64,000 bases of DNA. Origin: Serratia marcescens. Its GTDB lineage: Bacteria > Pseudomonadota > Gammaproteobacteria > Enterobacterales > Enterobacteriaceae. Under the pieces are notes generated by a model. It saw nothing but the letters and a program-made list of their open reading frames with translations, had not been told where the DNA came from and did no database searches. A program made the translations under genes and the position numbers. The first letter of the stretch is position 1. Every line of letters begins with the position of its first letter. Positions 26,629 through 35,016 of this stretch are shown one piece after another. The stretch covers positions 5,332,001 to 5,396,000 of the forward strand of contig NZ_VFMJ01000001.1 of assembly GCF_006715005.1 (NCBI RefSeq), read 5' to 3'.

Positions 26629-27254
26629 GTAATAGCTTGTCTCAGGCGACGAACAGCCTGCTCACTCAGCTCGTAATGGAACTTAAATCAGGCTATATCC
26701 GCCGCTGTGAATCTCTGGGGCTGACCACGGAGGAGATGCAACTGCTGCACGGTTTGACCATTGAAGATCTGCATTACCTCATGAACAGCTCGGTATCGGT
26801 GCTGACCTTCCAAATCCATCACGAGAATTTTTCTCTGATGCTGCAACATGCGCGCCGTGAGCAGCAACGTATGCAGCGGATTGACCGTGCACTGGCGTTG
26901 GGAGGCTCTATCGAAATGATGCAGCACTATTTTGGTCTCTCGACCGTTGAAGTTGCAGCCCGCCGACGCATGACCGGTATCAACATTCGCCAGGGGCGCT
27001 GTGCAGCGCTCAGCGACGACGAGAACGCGGCATTGTGGCGCCAGTGGCAAAAAGCCGACATCGATGACGCCTCCAGTGCCGATGGACTGGACGTCATGAT
27101 GCTGGCCGCCGAACAGATGGATGTTTCTCTGACGGCTGTCTGGAATGCCGTTCGCAGCTTTGATGCCCCTCAGACGGCGGTCGCCAAAAAAGCCATTCAG
27201 GCCGTGCGTACGCAACGCGCTACGCCGGGAGGAAATACAAGGAGGCTGGCATGA
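26625..27254 (+). CDS. DUF2857 domain ICE protein
   Basis: A 209-residue protein of the DUF2857 family found in SPI-7/PFGI-1-type elements. Residues ~25-120 contain two helical repeats that look like winged-helix or FlhC-like DNA-binding modules (CESLGLTTEEMQLLHGL; HYFGLSTVEVAARRRMTG). Function is unknown; a regulatory or replication role is likely. The start at 26625 sits 4 nt after a run of eight Gs that forms its ribosome site. It overlaps both neighbouring genes. Confidence 0.8.
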   Translation: MSNSLSQATNSLLTQLVMELKSGYIRRCESLGLTTEEMQLLHGLTIEDLHYLMNSSVSVLTFQIHHENFSLMLQHARREQQRMQRIDRALALGGSIEMMQHYFGLSTVEVAARRRMTGINIRQGRCAALSDDENAALWRQWQKADIDDASSADGLDVMMLAAEQMDVSLTAVWNAVRSFDAPQTAVAKKAIQAVRTQRATPGGNTRRLA

Positions 27255-27514
27255 AGCCTGTGATGTTAATGCCGGGTTTGCAGGTCCCCCGTTCGGCGCC
27301 GCCATCCTGCCAGCGAAAGGCGAAGGAGCAGGTCAGGCGTTTCCGCCGCGGGGAACGTAACTACAAGCACCTTCATGTCAAAGGCAAGCACGCCCCCGGG
27401 CGTGCCTGGATGAAGATTGATATCGGTACCAGCTGGCGACTGCTCAGCCGAAACAGTGGTGATGACTGGGAGCTGTTGACCCATGAACGCTACAACAACG
27501 AACTGTGGAAGTGA
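27251..27514 (+). CDS. Small basic ICE protein, unknown function
   Basis: Eighty-seven residues, strongly basic in the first half (RKAKEQVRRFRRGERNYKHLHVKGKHAPGRAWMKIDIG), with an aromatic C-terminal half (TSWRLLSRNSGDDWELLTHERYNNELWK). The core looks like a compact RelE/ParE-type nuclease fold, but no antitoxin partner is adjacent, so I do not call it a toxin. The start overlaps the DUF2857 stop. Confidence 0.65.
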   Translation: MKPVMLMPGLQVPRSAPPSCQRKAKEQVRRFRRGERNYKHLHVKGKHAPGRAWMKIDIGTSWRLLSRNSGDDWELLTHERYNNELWK

Positions 27515-27627
27515 TGACACTGACCCTGTACCTGGTATCGGGTACAGGCCTGAGTGCCGTTAGGCCAACAACCGCTTGATGCTTTCGCCCTGTGGGCGGG
27601 GGCAGCGTTAAAGGATGCGCAAAATCG

Positions 27628-28902
27628 ATGAGCATAAACAACACACCTGATGACAGCCTGATCACCTTTACGCTCGAACAAATGAATGCCCGCCTGGCGG
27701 AACGAATAGGCGCGGAAAAGCACGCGGGGAGTCCCGATGTCACGAATCTGCGCAGCGGCCTGCTGTACATGGGCAATGTGCATGACTCCATCCCCCGCCG
27801 GTTGCTTCTGGACACCCGCCTGTCACCGCTTGATAAAACCGCGTGGATTATGATCCGCCTGTACGCACAACAGAACCAGGGCGCCGTGTTCCCGACCTAT
27901 GACGAACTGCAGCTGCAGCTCGCCTCGCCGTTTAACGGTAAGGCGTCCCGCGAGACCGTCAGCCGCGTGCTGCTGATGTTACGCCTGACTGGCTGGCTCA
28001 GTTTGTGCCGGCGTGTGCGTGACGACAAGGGGCGGGTGAAGGGCAACATCTATGCCCAACATGATGAACCACTCTCGGCCCGTGATGCGGAGACATTGGA
28101 TCCGACCTGGCTGGATACGGTCGCCATGGGCTGTGCGCATAAAAACCGCACCGTCAGCCAGACGGCCTGGTCGGTACTGTCGGATATTCAGCATGATCCG
28201 ACAATGCGTCATCAGCATTCCCAGATGGCGGCGATTGCTGAACGGCTGGGGTCGCCACAAACCCCGCAACAGATGGCTGCCAGAGTGTCTCAACGACAGG
28301 AGAGTATCCCCAGTTCGGACGCCGAACTCAGTAAAAAATCCCCGGGTTCGGATACCGAACTGAGTCAAATTAAGCCCGATTCGGATACCGAACTCAGTGT
28401 AAAACAGGGAGGCAAAACACCGGGTTCGCTTTCCGAACTCATGGTGAAATCAGTAACTTACGGTGCATCAACGAAACCGAACTGTAACGTACGTTCTTTC
28501 ACACAGAGTGTGAATAAAACAACGTACGTACCTGAGTTACCGGCCGAACTGCAAAACATCATCGCTACGGATGATCAGCGCCAGATTGGTGTCCAGCTTA
28601 AAGCATTGCCTGCAGAGGTTTCCCGTCAGGTGCTGGAGAGTCTTGAGCAGGCGATGGTCAAAGGCACCCTGAATAATCCCACTGGCTGGCTGCTGGCGGT
28701 GATCAAACGGGCCCGAAATGGTGAGTTGTATGCGAGTGCCAAATCCCCAGAACCTGCCAGGCCTGTACCGCGACGCCAAATACCTTGTTCTGCGGCGCCA
28801 GCTAAACCAACAGGTCCGGTCCGTCAACACCTGGCGTCGCGGGACCATGTAAGCGGTGTTGTGGCCAAATTACGCCAGCAAATGATGCGGGCAAAAAAAT
28901 GA
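27628..28902 (+). CDS. STY4528-type pathogenicity-island replication protein
   Basis: A 424-residue protein of the STY4528 family, annotated as a replication protein in SPI-7-like islands. Residues ~35-150 form a winged-helix region (LLDTRLSPLDKTAWIMIRLYAQ...SRETVSRVLLMLRLTGWLSL) as in plasmid initiators. A middle segment holds four SD(T/A)ELS-type repeats whose DNA is palindromic, and the C-terminus is basic. I start it at the ATG at 27628; a GTG at 27592 is possible but adds an odd Gly-rich tail. A 36-bp repeat array lies just downstream, consistent with an initiator beside its origin. Confidence 0.82.
   Translation: MSINNTPDDSLITFTLEQMNARLAERIGAEKHAGSPDVTNLRSGLLYMGNVHDSIPRRLLLDTRLSPLDKTAWIMIRLYAQQNQGAVFPTYDELQLQLASPFNGKASRETVSRVLLMLRLTGWLSLCRRVRDDKGRVKGNIYAQHDEPLSARDAETLDPTWLDTVAMGCAHKNRTVSQTAWSVLSDIQHDPTMRHQHSQMAAIAERLGSPQTPQQMAARVSQRQESIPSSDAELSKKSPGSDTELSQIKPDSDTELSVKQGGKTPGSLSELMVKSVTYGASTKPNCNVRSFTQSVNKTTYVPELPAELQNIIATDDQRQIGVQLKALPAEVSRQVLESLEQAMVKGTLNNPTGWLLAVIKRARNGELYASAKSPEPARPVPRRQIPCSAAPAKPTGPVRQHLASRDHVSGVVAKLRQQMMRAKK
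28312..28438. repeat. Four short palindromes inside the replication gene
   Basis: TTCGG-ATA-CCGAA-type dyads are centred at about 28320, 28353, 28386 and 28431: AGTTCGG/CCGAACT, GTTCGG/CCGAAC, ATTCGG/CCGAAC and GTTCG/CGAAC. The first three are spaced exactly 33 bp apart. They encode the peptide repeat SDTELS, so selection at protein or DNA level cannot be told apart here. Confidence 0.7.
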
Positions 28903-28958
28903 GTCGAGAGTGCAGATAATCAAGTTGTTCGAAAATAGACCACTACTAGCATTGGTTG

Positions 28959-29112
28959 AAAAGTCATCACTGTTGACAGTGTCAACGGTGATTGAAAAGT
29001 AGCCACTGTTGACAGTGTCAACGGTGATTAAAAAGTAGCCACTGTTGACAGTGTCAACAGTGATTAAAAAGTAACCGCCGTTAGCAGTGTCTGCGGTGGT
29101 TAATAAAAAGTC
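28959..29112. repeat. 36-bp iteron-like array, candidate replication origin of the ICE
   Basis: AAAAGT blocks at 28959, 28995, 29031, 29067 and 29106 mark units of 36, 36, 36 and 39 bp. Each of the first three contains a near-perfect dyad, GTTGACA-g-TGTCAAC; in the third copy the arms extend to 11 bp. The fourth and fifth copies are degenerate, and a weaker half unit may precede the first. The array fills the gap between the STY4528-type gene and the PFL_4669-type gene. Its 36-bp period also leaves a minus-strand frame open, which I do not regard as a gene. Confidence 0.8.
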
Positions 29113-29306
29113 CGTTCTTGCAGCATCAGTAGTGGATAATAAACGCACTACTTAGGCTGCGGCTTTGTGGGGAGAATCGAATGAGGTACTAACTAAGGCA
29201 CTCTTTTTCATTTCGTACAGAAAAAGAGTTTTGAATTGCTGCGTTATGCCCAAGTCGAGACTATTTCAAGCCAAACATACTCCCAGTAGTTAGAAGGATG
29301 ATCAAA

Positions 29307-30050
29307 ATGGCAGATTCAACAGAGAATACCCAGCACAAGCCTGCACAGACGCGAGCCGGGGCGCTGAAATCGACGTTAACCGTCCAGTTGCATACACAAT
29401 ATGCAATATTGTTATGGGAGGGACGGCAGCGTGAGAAAGAGTCAAATAAACCACCAATAGTCAGCATGCCTCAGGTCATCGCCCGAGCAGGGAAAATTAA
29501 TGCTGATTCAAACGCTGACAACCCTTATGCCGATGGCGCGATGTTGTCGTTGGAGCAGGCTATTGAACGTGGCACCGCGCGATTGCAGAGTGCAGTCGCA
29601 GAACTTGATAACGTCTTATCCAGCTTGCCGGGTCAGGTCTCGATGTCAGAAGTCTCATCAGTATCACCGCTGAATATCGGTGTATTTAGTCGTACTCCGC
29701 TCGGGTATCGTTGTGTCTGGTTACTCGTTGGATTTGATCAGCTTGCGATGAAAGCATTTCAGGCATGGCACTATGGGTTGATCTCTCGTCAAAAGCGGGA
29801 TGACTTGCTGAGCCAGGGGGGGCATTGGGTACGGCAGGTTTATGGGGTTGTGCAGCAGTACCGATCTGTAGCTGTAACGCGTGATGATATTCGCCTTCAA
29901 ACGCCGGTTGGTATGGAGGCGGTCAAGCGTCTGGGGGAACCTGACGCAGACATTATGTCTGGCACATCGCGTTCCGCTTTTTCGCCCCCACTCAATAAAA
30001 CTTCTGTGCCAACATCGTCCACTTCTTCAAAAAAAGGAGCTAAATCATGA
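29307..30050 (+). CDS. ICE protein, PFL_4669 family (TIGR03761)
   Basis: A 247-residue conserved protein of PFGI-1-class elements, function unknown. Recognisable blocks are LTVQLHTQYAILLWEGR near residue 23 and the central TPLGYRCVWLLVGFDQLAMKAFQAWHYGLI. The C-terminus is Ser/Lys-rich. The ATG at 29307 is preferred over 29298 because AGAAGG lies at the right distance. It follows the iteron array and overlaps the lipoprotein gene by 4 nt. Confidence 0.85.
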   Translation: MADSTENTQHKPAQTRAGALKSTLTVQLHTQYAILLWEGRQREKESNKPPIVSMPQVIARAGKINADSNADNPYADGAMLSLEQAIERGTARLQSAVAELDNVLSSLPGQVSMSEVSSVSPLNIGVFSRTPLGYRCVWLLVGFDQLAMKAFQAWHYGLISRQKRDDLLSQGGHWVRQVYGVVQQYRSVAVTRDDIRLQTPVGMEAVKRLGEPDADIMSGTSRSAFSPPLNKTSVPTSSTSSKKGAKS

Positions 30051-30619
30051 TTATGAATCGACAGGTAACGTCTTTTTTGATGCCAGGTGTACTCTGCACC
30101 GCGTTATTGTTAACGGGGTGCGCAGGCACCGAATTGGGTGAATGGAACAAAAAAATCAGTGACGCTGCCCATTCGCTGGCAACCGGTGGCAGCGGCGGCT
30201 CCAGTGAGGGTAGCATGCCCTGGATGACCCGGGCCGGTATTTCGGGGCCCCGGCAGGACGTGCAACATACGTATAGCCTCCCGGTGGATGTTGATACCGC
30301 GGCGGCGCGGCTGAAAAGTCATTATCAGTTCATCTCCTCCGAGGAGCTTGAAAGTCTGCGCCAGCGTGATCAGCACGGTGACTGGAGTGCGAGCTCCATT
30401 GATGAAGCACGCCCGGTCTGGTCAGCAAATCGGGGCAGTTATTACAAGATGGGGCAGGAATGGAAAGGCAATGATCGCCTTGAGCTCGAAGTGGTCAAGT
30501 CCGGCGCCGGCAGCCGTCTGAAAGTGACATACAGCTCACCGGATGCGTCGCACCTGACCGACGCTTACCTTGGGAGATTGATGACGCAGCTGCAGCAGGT
30601 TGCCAAAGGTCAGGGCTGA
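30047..30619 (+). CDS. Lipoprotein of the ICE maintenance region
   Basis: A 190-residue secreted protein with the lipobox LLTGC (Cys at residue 25), so it is anchored in a membrane facing the periplasm. The mature part has a Gly/Ser linker and then a compact domain (VDVDTAAARLKSHYQF...RLKVTYSSPDASHLTDAYL). I do not know its function. AGGAG precedes the ATG by 7-8 nt. It overlaps the PFL_4669-type gene and ends just before topB. Confidence 0.75.
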   Translation: MIMNRQVTSFLMPGVLCTALLLTGCAGTELGEWNKKISDAAHSLATGGSGGSSEGSMPWMTRAGISGPRQDVQHTYSLPVDVDTAAARLKSHYQFISSEELESLRQRDQHGDWSASSIDEARPVWSANRGSYYKMGQEWKGNDRLELEVVKSGAGSRLKVTYSSPDASHLTDAYLGRLMTQLQQVAKGQG

Positions 30620-30632
30620 GGGAGATTATCTG

Positions 30633-32672
30633 ATGCAGCTCTACCTGTGTGAGAAACCCAGCCAGGGTAAAGATATCGGCGCCATTCTCGGGGCGACCCA
30701 GCGTAAGCAGGGCTATCTGGCGGGTAGCGGCGTCATCGTCACCTGGGCAATAGGGCACCTGCTGGAGCAGGCTCAGCCGGAGACCTACGGTGAACAGTTC
30801 GGTAACCCCTGGCGGGAGTCTGTACTGCCTATCGTGCCTGCTCAGTGGAAAATGACGGTAAAAAAAGACACTGCCGATCAGTTTGCGGTCATCCGTGGGT
30901 TGCTCAAGCAGGTTGATTCTGTGGTGATTGCGACCGATGCGGATCGTGAAGGGGAAGTGATCGCACGGGAATTACTGGAGCATTGTCACTTTACCGGCCC
31001 GGTCCAACGGCTCTGGTTGTCTGCGCTGGACGAGGCCAGTATCCGGCATGCTCTGGCAAACAAACTCCCTGGCGAGAAGACTGCATCCCTGTATGAGGCC
31101 GGCCTGGCACGTGCCCGGGCTGACTGGATGACGGGGATGAACCTGACCCGACTTTATACTCTAAAGGCGCGGGAACAGGGATACGGCGAGGTGTTGTCTA
31201 TCGGGCGGGTACAGACCCCCACGCTGGCGCTGGTCGTGAACCGTGACCGCGAAATCGCCAACTTTATTTCCAAGCCGTACTGGCAAGTCAGGGCGAACCT
31301 GCAAAAGGATGGCATTACTTTTCCTGCGAACTGGGTGCCGGCTGCCAACTACTGCGATGAAGAGAAGCGCTGTATTCAACAGAATGTGGCGCAGGCCGTC
31401 GTTCAGCTGTGTCAGCAAACAGGTCATGCCGTTGTGCTTGAGGTAGGGACCGAGCGAAAGAAAGAGTCCGCGCCGTTGGCCTTTGACCTGGGCACCCTGC
31501 AGCAGGCTTGCTCACGCAAGTGGGGGATGAGCGCAAACCAGGTGCTGAGTATCGCGCAGTCGCTGTATGAAACGCACAAGGCGACCACATATCCCCGGAC
31601 GGATTGCGGCTATCTGCCGACATCGATGCGGGAAGAGGTTGCCGATGTGCTGAGTGCGGTTACCCGCACGGATCCAACGCAGAGCGAAAACGTGGCCAGG
31701 CTCGACAGGGCCTTTGTTTCCCGCATCTGGAACGACAAAAAAATCACGGCGCACCATGGGATTATCCCGACCAAGCAGCCGTTCGACCTGAGCAAGCTGT
31801 CTGCCGATGAGCTGAAGGTCTATCAGCTGATCCGTCAGCATTACCTGGCACAGTTCCTGCCGTTACATGAAGTGGATGTGACTGAGGCTACCTTTAATAT
31901 CGGCGGACAATTGTTCCGCACCCGCGGCAAAGTCGAGGCCGTGGTAGGTTGGAAAGCCCTGTTCCAGCATGACGTGAGCGAGGCGAAAGATGAGTCGGCC
32001 GACACGGATGATGTCCGGCTGCCGGCGCTGGTAAAAGATGAATCCGTCGCGGTTGCCGGCGCGGAGCTTAAAACGCTGCAGACGAAGCCCCCGGGGCATT
32101 TTACTGACGGGACACTGATCGCCGCCATGAAAAATGCTGCGGCGTTCGTCAGTGACCCGCAACTGAAGAAGGTGCTGAAAGAGAACGCGGGACTGGGTAC
32201 TGAAGCGACACGCGCAGGTATCCTGGAAACGCTGTTTAAACGCGGCTACCTGGAGAAGAAGGGAAAAATCCTGCTCTCCACGCCGATTGCCGGCGAGCTG
32301 ATAGATGCGTTACCGACAGCGCTGACCAACCCCGGGATGACGGCGCTGTGGGAGCAGGCACTGGACGAGATTGCCCAGGGCCAGATGACACTCGAGACGT
32401 TCATGAGTCGCCAGGCACAGTGGACGGGCCATCTGGTGGAGAAAGGGAAGACGCAGGCGGTGAAGTTCACTGCGCCTCCTTCACCGCCGTGCCCGACATG
32501 CGGTGGGACGATGCGCCGGCGTGCAGGCAAGAAAGGCGGTGGTGCCTTCTGGGGCTGCAGTAATTACCCCACTTGCCAGGGCATTATCAACATTGATGCA
32601 AAAGGTGGTCGTAAGGCAAAGCGCTATAAAGCAAAATCACCGGCTAAAAATAAATCAACCGGAGCGGAGTAA
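30633..32672 (+). CDS. topB: DNA topoisomerase III (type IA)
   Basis: Passes single DNA strands and decatenates; ICE-borne copies probably help process the element during transfer or replication. The 679-residue protein begins MQLYLCEKPSQGKDI and has the Toprim acidic motif ATDADREGE (100-108). The active-site tyrosine is in TTYPRTDCGYLP (Tyr320). A C-terminal four-Cys zinc finger (CPTCGG...WGCSNYPTC, ~residue 630) and a basic tail follow. SPI-7-class elements carry topB in this place. Confidence 0.95.
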   Translation: MQLYLCEKPSQGKDIGAILGATQRKQGYLAGSGVIVTWAIGHLLEQAQPETYGEQFGNPWRESVLPIVPAQWKMTVKKDTADQFAVIRGLLKQVDSVVIATDADREGEVIARELLEHCHFTGPVQRLWLSALDEASIRHALANKLPGEKTASLYEAGLARARADWMTGMNLTRLYTLKAREQGYGEVLSIGRVQTPTLALVVNRDREIANFISKPYWQVRANLQKDGITFPANWVPAANYCDEEKRCIQQNVAQAVVQLCQQTGHAVVLEVGTERKKESAPLAFDLGTLQQACSRKWGMSANQVLSIAQSLYETHKATTYPRTDCGYLPTSMREEVADVLSAVTRTDPTQSENVARLDRAFVSRIWNDKKITAHHGIIPTKQPFDLSKLSADELKVYQLIRQHYLAQFLPLHEVDVTEATFNIGGQLFRTRGKVEAVVGWKALFQHDVSEAKDESADTDDVRLPALVKDESVAVAGAELKTLQTKPPGHFTDGTLIAAMKNAAAFVSDPQLKKVLKENAGLGTEATRAGILETLFKRGYLEKKGKILLSTPIAGELIDALPTALTNPGMTALWEQALDEIAQGQMTLETFMSRQAQWTGHLVEKGKTQAVKFTAPPSPPCPTCGGTMRRRAGKKGGGAFWGCSNYPTCQGIINIDAKGGRKAKRYKAKSPAKNKSTGAE

Positions 32673-32914
32673 GAGATTGTCTGATGTACATAGCTCAAAG
32701 TTTTGCTAATGTGGGCGGGCTTTGATGCAGGGTACCCCGTAACTGCGGTGGTGGGAAAATTCTTCCATGGTTTTTTTCTGCTTCAGTTCGGTCAGCGGCC
32801 TCCACACTCAGGTTGGCTGTCAAGACGCAGGCAACTCCGTGAAAAATGCGTCGGGAGACTAGGTTCCTCCCCGGAGTTTGACAGAATTTACTGAAGGCTC
32901 AGGTACCGGCCGTG

Positions 32915-32950
32915 CGGCGTTGATTTTCGGATCAACGCCGTTTTTATTTT
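32915..32950 (+). terminator. Strong terminator downstream of topB
   Basis: A perfect 10-bp stem CGGCGTTGAT / ATCAACGCCG (32915-32924, 32931-32940) is followed by TTTTTATTTT. It lies 240 nt past the topB stop and closes the parA-to-topB transcription unit. The 240 nt between (32673-32914) contain no supported gene. Confidence 0.88.
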
Positions 32951-32976
32951 ATGGTGCTCAAAACGGAATATTGCGG

Positions 32977-33005
32977 TTGACACTCTCGATGCTTGCATTA
33001 AAAAT
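32977..33005 (+). promoter_or_regulatory. Probable promoter for the STAXI leader and DUF3577 gene
   Basis: A perfect TTGACA (32977-32982) is followed 17 bp later by AAAAAT (33000-33005; TAAAAA with a 16-bp spacer is an alternative). It lies right after the topB terminator and would start a ~330-nt leader that includes the tandem pseudoknots. Confidence 0.55.
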
Positions 33006-33043
33006 GAACAGGCTTACTTGTTGTCTCCGGACAACCAGCCAAT

Positions 33044-33127
33044 GCTTCAGCACTCTGTGAGAAGCGCCTTCGGGTGAGTGCCAGCCAAAGTTTCAGCGGT
33101 CTGTGAGAAACGCCCTCGGGTGACTGC
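33044..33127 (+). ncRNA. Tandem STAXI-like pseudoknot RNA motif
   Basis: Two 38-nt copies (33044-33081, 33090-33127) lie 46 nt apart. Each can form two interleaved stems. Stem A is GCTTC/GAAGC in copy 1 and GTTTC/GAAAC in copy 2; stem B is GCACTC/GAGTGC in copy 1 and GCGGTC/GACTGC in copy 2. Both stems change by compensating substitutions, and the order A5'-B5'-A3'-B3' is a pseudoknot. A small CGCC/GGGTG hairpin is nested before B3'. The STAXI motif is a known simple pseudoknot, often in tandem, near genes for SSB, topoisomerase and similar proteins; here it lies between topB and ssb. I cannot run the covariance model. Confidence 0.75.
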
Positions 33128-33265
33128 CAATAGCCTCGTAGCCTGAAAGAGGAAGCCCACGTGGCGGTAACACCGTTTAGCCTTTGAGAACGGGGATCAC
33201 TTAGCGGTGATGAAGGTCCATTTCACAATCAAGACAGTCTGCACTGACGTACGACTTTGCAGACT

Positions 33266-33292
33266 CCCGACGGGAAACACTTTCCCGTCGGG
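33266..33292 (+). promoter_or_regulatory. Perfect 12-bp hairpin in the leader of the DUF3577 gene
   Basis: CCCGACGGGAAA and TTTCCCGTCGGG pair without mismatch around a 3-nt loop, 48 nt before the start codon. It is not followed by a T-tract, so it is not a standard terminator. An operator dyad or translational control element is more likely. Confidence 0.6.
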
Positions 33293-33339
33293 AAGGTGTA
33301 TTTCTCCGTCACCGAATCTTTACTCCTGGAGAAAACATC

Positions 33340-33807
33340 ATGTCTACCCAATCTCAGCAAGCACCTACTAAAACTGAATACTTCAACCTGACTATCAAGG
33401 GCATGGGGTACCTCAGCAACATTCGTCAAGTCAATGGCCCGAATGGCACCTTTATCAGCTGTGTCGTCAATGGACTCTCCGGTCCTACCGATAACGCCAG
33501 TTACACGCGTTTCGATGTGACGGTCGCCGGTAAAGAAGCGAGCAGCCTGATCAACCGCTGTCAAAAATCGGTTGATGAAGACAAAAAGGTCCTGATTGGT
33601 TTTGTGCTCAGCAATCCCAAGACGGACATCTTCACGCTCAACAGCGGCGAACATGCCGGTGAACAGCGCGTCAGCCTCAAAGCCCGCCTTATCAAGGTCG
33701 ATTGGATCAAAATCGGTCAGGAAAAGGTATATCAGGCTGAGAAATCCGACTCTACGCCGCCTCAGCAAGGTTCCGCACAGCAACAATACGCGGAAAACTC
33801 TTTCTGA
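33340..33807 (+). CDS. STY4534-type ICE replication protein (DUF3577)
   Basis: A 155-residue protein of the DUF3577 family, annotated as an ICE replication protein in SPI-7-like islands. The core reads like an OB-fold (YFNLTIKGMGYLSNIRQV...SYTRFDVTVAGKEA...VSLKARLIKVDWIKIG), which fits single-strand DNA binding beside ssb. The C-terminus is Gln/Ser-rich. It is preceded by CTGGAG and by the long STAXI-containing leader and has its own terminator, so it is probably a separate and strongly expressed transcript. Confidence 0.87.
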   Translation: MSTQSQQAPTKTEYFNLTIKGMGYLSNIRQVNGPNGTFISCVVNGLSGPTDNASYTRFDVTVAGKEASSLINRCQKSVDEDKKVLIGFVLSNPKTDIFTLNSGEHAGEQRVSLKARLIKVDWIKIGQEKVYQAEKSDSTPPQQGSAQQQYAENSF

Positions 33808-33819
33808 TAACGCCCTTTA

Positions 33820-33846
33820 CGCCTCGATTTTTCGGGGCGTTTTTCC
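33820..33846 (+). terminator. Terminator after the DUF3577 gene
   Basis: Stem ACGCC / GGCGT with extra pairs (33820-33841) followed by TTTTTC, 13 nt after the stop codon. Confidence 0.75.
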
Positions 33847-33879
33847 CTTTCTAACTCTATTCCCTATGAGGATTTGATT

Positions 33880-34365
33880 ATGGCGTCTCGCGGCGTAAAC
33901 AAAGTCATACTTGTCGGTCACCTTGGCCAGGATCCTGAAGTCCGTTACATGTCAAATGGTGGTGCGGTTGCCACCCTGTCGCTTGCGACATCCGAGACCT
34001 GGCGTGATAAACAATCCGGCGAACAGAAAGAAAAAACCGAATGGCACCGTGTGGTGCTGTTTGGCAAACTCGCTGAAATTGCCGGCGAATACTTGCGTAA
34101 AGGTTCGCAGGTCTATATTGAAGGCGCTTTGCGCACGCGTAAATGGGCAGATCAGAGCGGCCAGGATCGCTACACTACTGAGGTAATCGTTAACGTGGGC
34201 GGCACGATGCAGATGCTGGGTGGTCGTAGTCAGACCGATAACCCGTGGCCCTCAGCGTCTGGTAGTTGGGGGCAACCTCAGCAACCGACCCACAGTGGTA
34301 CACCCCCTCAGGCGTCTGCCGGCAATGAACCGCCGATGGACTTTGATGATGACATCCCATTTTGA
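33880..34365 (+). CDS. ssb: Single-stranded DNA-binding protein
   Basis: A 161-residue SSB that protects transferred and replicating single strands. The OB-fold starts [23 protein letters not shown] and includes [22 protein letters not shown]. The C-terminus has the acidic protein-docking tip DFDDDIPF. Gly/Pro/Gln-rich linker length is normal. GAGG lies 8 nt before the ATG at 33880. ICE-encoded ssb genes beside topB are a hallmark of this element class. Confidence 0.96.
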   Translation: MASRGVNKVILVGHLGQDPEVRYMSNGGAVATLSLATSETWRDKQSGEQKEKTEWHRVVLFGKLAEIAGEYLRKGSQVYIEGALRTRKWADQSGQDRYTTEVIVNVGGTMQMLGGRSQTDNPWPSASGSWGQPQQPTHSGTPPQASAGNEPPMDFDDDIPF

Positions 34366-34443
34366 CCTGGATGGCATTCATTGACATACTGCACCTAGCG
34401 TCTGCTGTGTGCAGTTTTTCTATCTACTATACCGGAGGCTCCC

Positions 34444-34878
34444 ATGGGAACTCGTTACGATACCGACGTGGTCGCCTGGGCGAATGAACAGGCGGCGTTA
34501 CTGCGTGCCGGTAAACTTAGCCAACTGGATATTGAAAACATTGCCGAGGAGATTGAGGACGTGGGCAAGAGTGAAAAGCGCGAACTGGCCAGCCGGATGG
34601 CGGTTTTACTGGCTCACCTTCTGAAGTGGCAATTTCAGCCGGGGCGTCGTGGCTCAAGCTGGCAGCGAACAATAAAAGAGCAGCGTAAATCAGTACGCTT
34701 GCGTATACGCAAGACGCCAAGCCTGAAAGTCTGCCTTGCAGACGCGGAATGGCTCGAAGAGGTGTGGTCTGATGCTGTCGCCAGTGCGGCAGAAGAAACT
34801 GGCCTCGATGGTTTTCCTGAGAATTGTGTCTGGTCTTCGGTTCAGATCCTGGATGAAGACTTCTACCCAGAGCAGTAA
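34444..34878 (+). CDS. DUF29 family protein
   Basis: A 144-residue helical protein of the DUF29 family, common in cyanobacteria and in mobile elements; function unknown. Matching parts are MGTRYDTDVVAWANEQAALLRAG, LDIENIAEEIEDVGKSEKREL and the basic central segment. A good GGAGG lies just upstream and a terminator directly downstream, so it is probably expressed on its own or with ssb. Confidence 0.85.
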   Translation: MGTRYDTDVVAWANEQAALLRAGKLSQLDIENIAEEIEDVGKSEKRELASRMAVLLAHLLKWQFQPGRRGSSWQRTIKEQRKSVRLRIRKTPSLKVCLADAEWLEEVWSDAVASAAEETGLDGFPENCVWSSVQILDEDFYPEQ

Positions 34879-34896
34879 ATCGGGAAAGACAGTATG

Positions 34897-34927
34897 AGCG
34901 CCGACCCTTGGTTGGCGCTTTTTTTTA
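34897..34927 (+). terminator. Terminator after the DUF29 gene
   Basis: Stem AGCGCC / GGCGCT (34897-34902, 34914-34919) with an 11-nt loop and eight following Ts. Confidence 0.85.
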
Positions 34928-35016
34928 TTTTGCAATAAAGAGTTGTTAATTGAGCCTCCCGGACGGTAACCGCACAGTGACACCTGCCAATTGTCACTGA
35001 ACAGGAAATCTTCCGG

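Noticed and set aside
27251..27514. Calling the small basic protein a ParE/RelE-type toxin
   Set aside because: No antitoxin gene is adjacent and the resemblance is only in size and charge.
28870..29148. Minus-strand frame with 12-residue repeats (VDTVNSGYFLIT)
   Set aside because: It is the 36-bp iteron array read in its one open frame; low complexity and poor start support argue against a gene.
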